The notes under the pieces: model-generated | What the model was told of the DNA's origin: nothing | What the model saw: only the letters and a program-made list of their open reading frames with translations | The model's database searches: none | Shown here: in pieces, positions 59,193 through 64,000 of the stretch | Position numbering within the stretch: position 1 is the stretch's first letter | How the letters are laid out: each line of letters starts with the position of its first letter | Program-made: the position numbers and the translations under genes | Source: Pseudoxanthomonas yeongjuensis | GTDB taxonomy: Bacteria > Pseudomonadota > Gammaproteobacteria > Xanthomonadales > Xanthomonadaceae | Assembly (NCBI RefSeq): GCF_010093345.1 | Contig: NZ_PDWT01000001.1 | Coordinates: forward strand, 1,508,506 to 1,572,505 | DNA length: 64,000 bases | Direction: 5' to 3'

Positions 59193-60740
59193 GTGAATAG
59201 TCCCGCCGAAAAGAACAGCGAAACTGCCGCCGAATCCACGCTGGAATTGCTGGAGTCGATAGCGGCCGACCGCACGGTGCTGGATGACTGGCCTGAAGCC
59301 GAGCGCGTGCGCCTGCACCAGGCCATCGCTTCGATCTACCACCCCGAACCCAAGCTGCGCAGGAAGAAGTCCAAGGAACTGGAGCGCGAGCGCCACGCCG
59401 AGAAGCTGCGCCGCGCCGATGCCATGCTCGACCAGACCGGCATCCGCGCGCTGCGCCGCGCGCCGGTGTTCACCACCCCGAATTATTTCCCGCCGGCCGG
59501 ATTCATCGCCCAGGACAGCGTGGAGGAAACACGCGAACCGCTGGAATCGCCCGAGCTCCGTCACTGCTACGTGTGCAAGAAAAAGTACACGCTGGTGCAC
59601 CACTTCTACGACCAGATGTGCCCGGAATGCGCCGAGTTCAATTTCCTCAAACGCACCGAGCTGGCCGACCTGAGCGGACGCGTTGCGCTGTTGACCGGCG
59701 GCCGGGTGAAGATCGGCTACCAGGCCGGCCTCAAGTTGCTGCGCGCCGGTGCGCATCTCATCATCACCACCCGTTTCGCCCGTGACTCGGCTGCGCGCTA
59801 TTCGCAGGAACCGGATTTCGAGCAGTGGGCCCACCGGCTGGAAGTATTTGGCCTGGACCTGCGCCACACGCCCAGCGTGGAAGCATTCTGCCGTGAACTT
59901 TCCACGAAGTATTCGCGGCTGGACTTCATCATCAACAACGCCTGCCAGACCGTGCGCCGTCCGCCCGAGTTCTACGCGCACATGATGGAAGCCGAGACCG
60001 CCGCGCTGCGCGACACGCCGGAACACGTGCGCAAGTTGCTGGGCAGCTACGAAGGCTTGCGCAGCCACGACCTGCTGCCCGAGGCATCGGCGATGCAGGT
60101 GGCCATCAAGCAAGGTATGCCTGAGGTAGCCGGCCTTACCCACGCCGCCGAACTGTCGCAGGTGCCGTTGCTGGCCGAGGAGCTGCTGGGCCAGAAGCAC
60201 CTGTTCCCCGAAGGTCGGCTGGACCAGGACCTGCAGCAGGTCGACCTGCGCGGACGCAATTCGTGGCGCCTGCAGATGGACGAAGTACCTTCGGTGGAAC
60301 TGCTGGAAGTGCAGCTGGTCAACGCCATCGCCCCGTTCCTGATCAACGCGCGGCTGAAACCGCTGATGCTGAAGACGGAGAACCGCGACAAGCACATCGT
60401 CAACGTGTCGGCGGTCGAAGGCCAGTTCTACCGCAACTTCAAGACCACCCGCCATCCGCATACCAACATGGCCAAGGCCGCGTTGAACATGATGACCCGT
60501 ACCGCCGCGGCCGATTACCACGGCGACGGCATCCACATGAACAGCGTCGACACCGGCTGGGTGACCGACGAGGACCCGATCGAGCTGGCTGCGCGCAAGA
60601 CCGTGGAGGAACGCTTCCATCCGCCCTTGGATATCGTCGACGGCGCCGCGCGCATCGTCGACCCGATCATCCATGGCCTCAATACCGGCGAGCACGTGTG
60701 GGGGCAGTTCCTGAAGGATTACCGGCCGACGGATTGGTAA
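59193..60740 (+). CDS. SDR family oxidoreductase with N-terminal zinc-ribbon region
   Basis: The product of about 515 residues has an N-terminal helical part (LELLESIAADRTVLDDWPE, EPKLRRKKSKELERERHAEK), a C-x-x-C pair of pairs (HCYVCKKKYTLVHHFYDQMCPEC) that should bind zinc, and then a short-chain dehydrogenase domain: VALLTGGRVKIGYQAGLKLLRAGAHLIITTR, LDFIINNACQTVRR and the Y-x-x-x-K-like region near NMAKAALNMMTRTAAADY. The usual catalytic Tyr is not clear, and Ser is in NVSAVEGQFYR. Substrate and role unknown. GTG 59193 was chosen; a GTG at 59163 falls only 9 bases after the metK terminator. Confidence 0.85.
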   Translation: MNSPAEKNSETAAESTLELLESIAADRTVLDDWPEAERVRLHQAIASIYHPEPKLRRKKSKELERERHAEKLRRADAMLDQTGIRALRRAPVFTTPNYFPPAGFIAQDSVEETREPLESPELRHCYVCKKKYTLVHHFYDQMCPECAEFNFLKRTELADLSGRVALLTGGRVKIGYQAGLKLLRAGAHLIITTRFARDSAARYSQEPDFEQWAHRLEVFGLDLRHTPSVEAFCRELSTKYSRLDFIINNACQTVRRPPEFYAHMMEAETAALRDTPEHVRKLLGSYEGLRSHDLLPEASAMQVAIKQGMPEVAGLTHAAELSQVPLLAEELLGQKHLFPEGRLDQDLQQVDLRGRNSWRLQMDEVPSVELLEVQLVNAIAPFLINARLKPLMLKTENRDKHIVNVSAVEGQFYRNFKTTRHPHTNMAKAALNMMTRTAAADYHGDGIHMNSVDTGWVTDEDPIELAARKTVEERFHPPLDIVDGAARIVDPIIHGLNTGEHVWGQFLKDYRPTDW

Positions 60741-60750
60741 GCCCGCCCCC

Positions 60751-60817
60751 GTAGAGCCGAGCTTGCTCGGCTGCTCTGTGCCTCAGACCAAGAGCAGCCG
60801 AGCAAGCTCGGCTCTAC
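60751..60817. repeat. REP-like inverted repeat, type 3
   Basis: GTAGAGCCGAGCTTGCTCGG and its complement CCGAGCAAGCTCGGCTCTAC form a near-perfect hairpin arm pair of about 24 bases with a 19-base loop. Like the other intergenic hairpins it starts and ends with GTAG/CTAC, but has a different arm sequence. It lies between the SDR gene and uup. Confidence 0.75.
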
Positions 60818-60844
60818 AAGGCGGCACGCCTGTACAATGCCGCC

Positions 60845-62716
60845 ATGTCCCTAATGCAACTGCAGCGCGTCGATTTCAGCATCGGCGGTCCGCTCCTCCT
60901 CGAACACGTCGACCTCACCCTGGAACCCAACGAGCGCGTCTGCATCGTCGGGCGCAATGGCGCGGGCAAATCCACCCTGATGCGGCTGCTGGCCGGCGAA
61001 ATCCTGCCCGATGACGGCGAGGTACGCCTGCAGAACGGCGTGGTGGTCGCGCGCATGGCCCAGGAAGTGCCGCAGGACACCAGTGGCACGGTGTTCGACG
61101 TCGTGGCGGAGGGCTTGGGCGACCTGGGCCATCTGCTCGCGCTCTACCACCACGCGCTGCACGACGGCGACATGGACGCGATGGGCGATGCGCAGGAAAA
61201 GATCGAGGCCCAGCACGGCTGGGACCTGGACCTGCGCGTGCAGCAGGTGCTGACCAAGCTGGAACTGCCGGAAGACGCCGACTTCGCCGCGTTGTCCGGC
61301 GGCATGAAGCGCCGCGTATTGCTGGCCCAGGCGCTGGTGCGCAAGCCCGACATCCTGTTGCTGGACGAACCGACCAACCACCTGGATATCGACGCGATCG
61401 CCTGGCTGGAAGGCTTCCTCAAGCAGTTCGAGGGCAGCATCGTCTTCGTCACCCATGACCGCAGCTTCCTGCGCGCGCTGGCCACGCGGATCGTGGAAAT
61501 CGACCGCGGCCAGGTCACCAGCTGGCCCGGCGACTACGAGAACTACCTGCGCCGTCGCGAAGAGCGCCTGCACGCCGAAGCCCAGGAGAACGCGCGCTTC
61601 GACAAGCTGCTGGCCCAGGAAGAGATCTGGATCCGCCAGGGCATCAAGGCCCGCCGCACCCGCAACGAAGGCCGCGTCACCGCGCTGAAGGCATTGCGCC
61701 GCGAGCGTTCGCAGCGCCGCGACCTGAGCGGCAACGTCAACATGGCCGTGTCCGCCGCGCAGAAGTCCGGCAAGAAGGTCATCGAGATCGAGGGCATCAC
61801 CCAGGCCTACGACGGCCGCGTGCTGCTGGACAACGTCTCGGCGACGATCCTGCGCGGCGATCGCGTCGGCATCATCGGTCCCAACGGCGCCGGCAAGTCC
61901 ACGCTGCTGAAGATCCTGCTCGGCGAGCTGCAGCCGCAGGCTGGCGAAGTCGCGTTGGGCACGGGTCTGCAGGTCGCCTATTTCGACCAGCACCGCAGCC
62001 AGCTCAACGACAGCCTCAACGCGCTGGAGAACGTGGCCGAGGGCCGCGATTTCATCGAGATCAACGGTACCCGCAAGCACATCATCGGTTACCTGCAGGA
62101 TTTCCTGTTCTCGCCGGAACGCGCACGGGCGCCGATCACCCGCCTGTCCGGCGGCGAGCGCAACCGACTGCTACTGGCCAAGCTGTTCGCGCAGCCGTCC
62201 AACCTGCTGGTAATGGACGAACCCACCAACGACCTGGACGTGGAAACGCTGGAGCTACTGGAAGAGCTGTTGGGCGAATACAAGGGTACGCTGCTGCTGG
62301 TCAGCCATGACCGCGAGTTCATCGACAACGTGGTCACCAGCACCCTGGTGCTGGAAGGAAAAGGCCGCCTCGCCGATTACGTGGGCGGTTACACCGATTG
62401 GGTGCGCCAGCGTCCCAACGCGCTGTTCAACGCCGAGTCCGCCGCACCGGTGAAGGCTTCGCCGAGCCCGGTACAGACCGCTGTCGCCGTCGAGCCGAAG
62501 CGCAAGCTCAGCTACAAGGATGCGCGGGAGCTGGAACAGCTGCCGGCGCGCATCGAACAACTGGAAGCGGACATTGCCGCGCGCGCCGCCTCGATGAACG
62601 AACCGAAGTTCTACCAGCAGGACAGCGCCGCGATCCTCGCCTTCAACGAAGCCTCGGCGAAGCTGCAGACCGATCTGGAACACGCCTACCAGCGCTGGAA
62701 CGAACTCGACGCCTGA
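60845..62716 (+). CDS. uup: ABC-F family ATPase Uup
   Basis: A 623-residue soluble protein with two ABC ATPase cassettes and no membrane segments: Walker A GRNGAGKST and GPNGAGKST, signature motifs LSGGMKRRVLLAQAL and LSGGERNRLLLAKLF, Walker B ILLLDEPTNHLDID and LVMDEPTNDLDVE. The linker between domains (EERLHAEAQENARFDKLLAQEEIWIRQGIKARRTRNEGRV) is the P-site tRNA-interaction motif, and the C-terminal coiled coil (residues 540-620) marks Uup. ABC-F proteins act on the ribosome or, for Uup, on branched DNA as well. Start ATG 60845 is 28 bases after the hairpin. Confidence 0.95.
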   Translation: MSLMQLQRVDFSIGGPLLLEHVDLTLEPNERVCIVGRNGAGKSTLMRLLAGEILPDDGEVRLQNGVVVARMAQEVPQDTSGTVFDVVAEGLGDLGHLLALYHHALHDGDMDAMGDAQEKIEAQHGWDLDLRVQQVLTKLELPEDADFAALSGGMKRRVLLAQALVRKPDILLLDEPTNHLDIDAIAWLEGFLKQFEGSIVFVTHDRSFLRALATRIVEIDRGQVTSWPGDYENYLRRREERLHAEAQENARFDKLLAQEEIWIRQGIKARRTRNEGRVTALKALRRERSQRRDLSGNVNMAVSAAQKSGKKVIEIEGITQAYDGRVLLDNVSATILRGDRVGIIGPNGAGKSTLLKILLGELQPQAGEVALGTGLQVAYFDQHRSQLNDSLNALENVAEGRDFIEINGTRKHIIGYLQDFLFSPERARAPITRLSGGERNRLLLAKLFAQPSNLLVMDEPTNDLDVETLELLEELLGEYKGTLLLVSHDREFIDNVVTSTLVLEGKGRLADYVGGYTDWVRQRPNALFNAESAAPVKASPSPVQTAVAVEPKRKLSYKDARELEQLPARIEQLEADIAARAASMNEPKFYQQDSAAILAFNEASAKLQTDLEHAYQRWNELDA

Positions 62717-62732
62717 CCATGCAGGTGAAGGC

Positions 62733-62797
62733 GTAGGAGCGACGTAAGTCGCGAAGGCATTCTAGAATCATCCCTTCGCGACTTACGTCGCTCCTAC
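62733..62797. repeat. REP-like inverted repeat, type 2
   Basis: GTAGGAGCGACGTAAGTCGC and its complement GCGACTTACGTCGCTCCTAC, with a loop of about 20 bases (AAGGCATTCTAGAATCATCC). It closely matches the hairpin at 25167-25229, where the arm has GAGTCG in place of AAGTCG. It lies 17 bases beyond the uup stop and may end its transcript. Confidence 0.8.
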
Positions 62798-62814
62798 GGG
62801 AAACCAGGCAGCCG

Positions 62815-63639
62815 ATGGGCACTTATACCTTCCGCACCCGCGACGGACTGGACCTGCACCTCAACGACTGGCCTGCCGCACAACCACGCGCGCGCGCGCT
62901 CCTGGTCCACGGACTCGGCGAGCACAGCGGCCGCTACGCCGCGCTGGCCGGTGACCTCAACACGCTCGGCGTCTCGGTCCGCGCCTTCGACCATCGCGGA
63001 CACGGGCGCTCGCAGGGCAAGCGCGGCGCAGTCGGCAAGGACTCCGACTGTCTGTCGCGCGACGTGATCGAAGTCTTCAATGCCTATGCCGGCGAAGGCA
63101 ACGACCTGCCCTTCCTGTTCGGCCACAGCATGGGCGGCCTGGTGGCGATGCATGCGGTCGGCAAGCTGGGACTGCGTCCGCGCGGACTCGTCGCTTCCTC
63201 GCCCGCGCTGGCTTCCCATGCAGGCAGGTTCGATCGCCTGCTCAGCAAGGTCCTGTTGCGCCTGGCACCCGACCTTACCGTCGCCAACGGGCTTCCCGCC
63301 GACAAGCTCTCGCACGCGCCCGACGTCGAACGCGCCTACCTCGACGATCCCGACAACCACAACCGGGTCAGCGCACGACTCGCGCGATACATCTTCGACG
63401 CCGGCCCGGAAGTCATCGCCATGGCCTCGACCTGGTCGGTGCCGACCCTGCTGCAGATCGCCGGCAGCGACCGGCTGGTCGATCCCGCCGGCGCCCGCGC
63501 CTTCGCCGCGACGGCGCCGGAAGCGGCAGTCGAATGCCACGACTACGCCGACCTTTATCACGAGATCTACAACGAAGCGGAGTCGGCACGCGGCGTGGTA
63601 ATGGCCGATCTGGCGGCCTGGTTGCGCCCGCACCCGTAG
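62815..63639 (+). CDS. lysophospholipase/monoacylglycerol lipase-like alpha/beta hydrolase
   Basis: A 274-residue serine hydrolase: HG motif LLVHGLGEHSGRY, AFDHRGHGRSQGKRG, nucleophile elbow FGHSMGGLVAM, acid in LLQIAGSDRLVDPAGARAF and a catalytic His in DLYHEIYNE. The G-x-S-x-G motif and the DHRGHGRS segment place it with monoacylglycerol lipases and lysophospholipases of the PldB/YvaK type. It would hydrolyse lysophospholipids or monoglycerides. The stop codon TAG falls in the first GTAG of the REP array. ATG 62815 is taken as start. Confidence 0.92.
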   Translation: MGTYTFRTRDGLDLHLNDWPAAQPRARALLVHGLGEHSGRYAALAGDLNTLGVSVRAFDHRGHGRSQGKRGAVGKDSDCLSRDVIEVFNAYAGEGNDLPFLFGHSMGGLVAMHAVGKLGLRPRGLVASSPALASHAGRFDRLLSKVLLRLAPDLTVANGLPADKLSHAPDVERAYLDDPDNHNRVSARLARYIFDAGPEVIAMASTWSVPTLLQIAGSDRLVDPAGARAFAATAPEAAVECHDYADLYHEIYNEAESARGVVMADLAAWLRPHP

Positions 63640-64000
63640 GAGCGGGCCTTGCCCGCGATGCTCTCCGTCGGGATCGTGGCCGCGGACCGAAAGGCATCGC
63701 GCCCAAGGGGCGCTCCTACAACAACCCCGTAGGAGCGGGCCTTGCCCGCGATGCTCTCCGTCGGGATCGTGGCTGCGGACCGAAAAGGCATCGCGCCCAA
63801 GGGGCGCTCCTACAACAACCCCGTAGGAGCGGGCCTTGCCCGCGATGCTCTCCGTCGGGATCGTGGGCCGCGGACCGAAAGGCATCGCGCCCAAGGGGCG
63901 CTCCTACAACAACCCCGTAGGAGCGGGCCTTGCCCGCGATGCTCTCCGTCGGGATCGTGGCCGCGGACCGAAAGGCATCGCGCCCAAGGGGCGCTCCTAC
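63636..64000. repeat. four tandem REP-like units (93-94-bp period), continuing to the window end
   Basis: Units at 63636-63719, 63729-63813, 63823-63907 and 63917-64000 are nearly identical, separated by 9-10-base spacers (AACAACCCC). Ends are the same GTAGGAGCGGGCCTTGCCCG / GGGGCGCTCCTAC as in the 54705 array, but the inner segment is CGATGCTCTCCGTCGGGATC, different from that array. The last unit ends at the last base of the window, so the array may extend further. Confidence 0.88.

Noticed and set aside
54705..64000. Direct repeats that could look like a CRISPR array
   Set aside because: Units are 80-85 bases with 9-12-base identical spacers and palindromic ends; spacers are not unique and no cas genes exist, so they are REP-like arrays.

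Overview
The window reads as chromosomal DNA from a high-GC gammaproteobacterium of the Lysobacteraceae (Xanthomonadaceae; Lysobacter, Luteimonas or Pseudoxanthomonas-like). This rests on gene content (large TonB-dependent receptors, a hemP/hemin receptor/DUF6607 operon, a lysine-rich histone H1-like protein, TPR-sulfotransferases) and on the intergenic repeats built around GTAGGAGCG...CGCTCCTAC. No rRNA, tRNA, CRISPR array, phage or complete transposon was seen. Protein calls come from reading motifs, not from database searches.

Layout. 1-4.7 kb: end of an AsmA-like gene, then mtgA, a GT2 glycosyltransferase and a CBS protein on the minus strand, divergent from a TPR/aspartyl beta-hydroxylase and hslO. 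4.7-11.2 kb: a secreted protein, a TPR-sulfotransferase, a methyltransferase and a TonB receptor with a clear terminator. 11.5-14.1 kb: pckG behind an XRE-type regulator. 14.2-17.3 kb: the most unusual region, six small minus-strand genes separated by 59-65 bp imperfect dyads that look like integron attC sites. They encode a GNAT protein, an AAC(3)-I type aminoglycoside acetyltransferase, an SRPBCC protein, a VOC protein and two small secreted proteins. No integrase is present, so this is a cluster of attC sites lacking an integrase (CALIN) or a remote part of a chromosomal integron.

17.4-19.5 kb: ECF sigma factor, membrane anchor protein and DUF4097 protein. 19.9-25.2 kb: TetR regulator divergent from an alpha/beta hydrolase, fadE, a DUF4442 protein and a membrane protein (lipid metabolism). 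25.2-30.4 kb: DUF1304 protein, Tat-exported epimerase, a chimeric DUF1304 fragment, a nucleotide-transporter-like protein, and a GMC oxidoreductase. 30.4-36.6 kb: M48 protease and LemA, a serine beta-lactamase-like hydrolase, a decayed SRPBCC pseudogene and the lysine-rich protein. The 1 kb gap after it contains an orphan promoter and terminator, a possible small RNA. 37.6-41.3 kb: gcvH, gcvT, NfeD and SPFH proteins.

41.4-45.7 kb: Fur-box-controlled hemin operon (hemP, receptor, two uncharacterised proteins). 45.7-54.7 kb: aldo/keto reductase, a manganese (yybP-ykoY) riboswitch with a GDT1-family exporter, a concentrative nucleoside transporter next to ribokinase, dusB, a methyltransferase and a DUF457-type membrane protein. 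54.7-64 kb: tandem REP-like arrays, an LpxH-like phosphoesterase coupled to a two-domain acyltransferase resembling ornithine-lipid synthase OlsF, metK, an SDR protein with an N-terminal zinc ribbon, uup and a lysophospholipase-like hydrolase. The window ends inside a second REP array.
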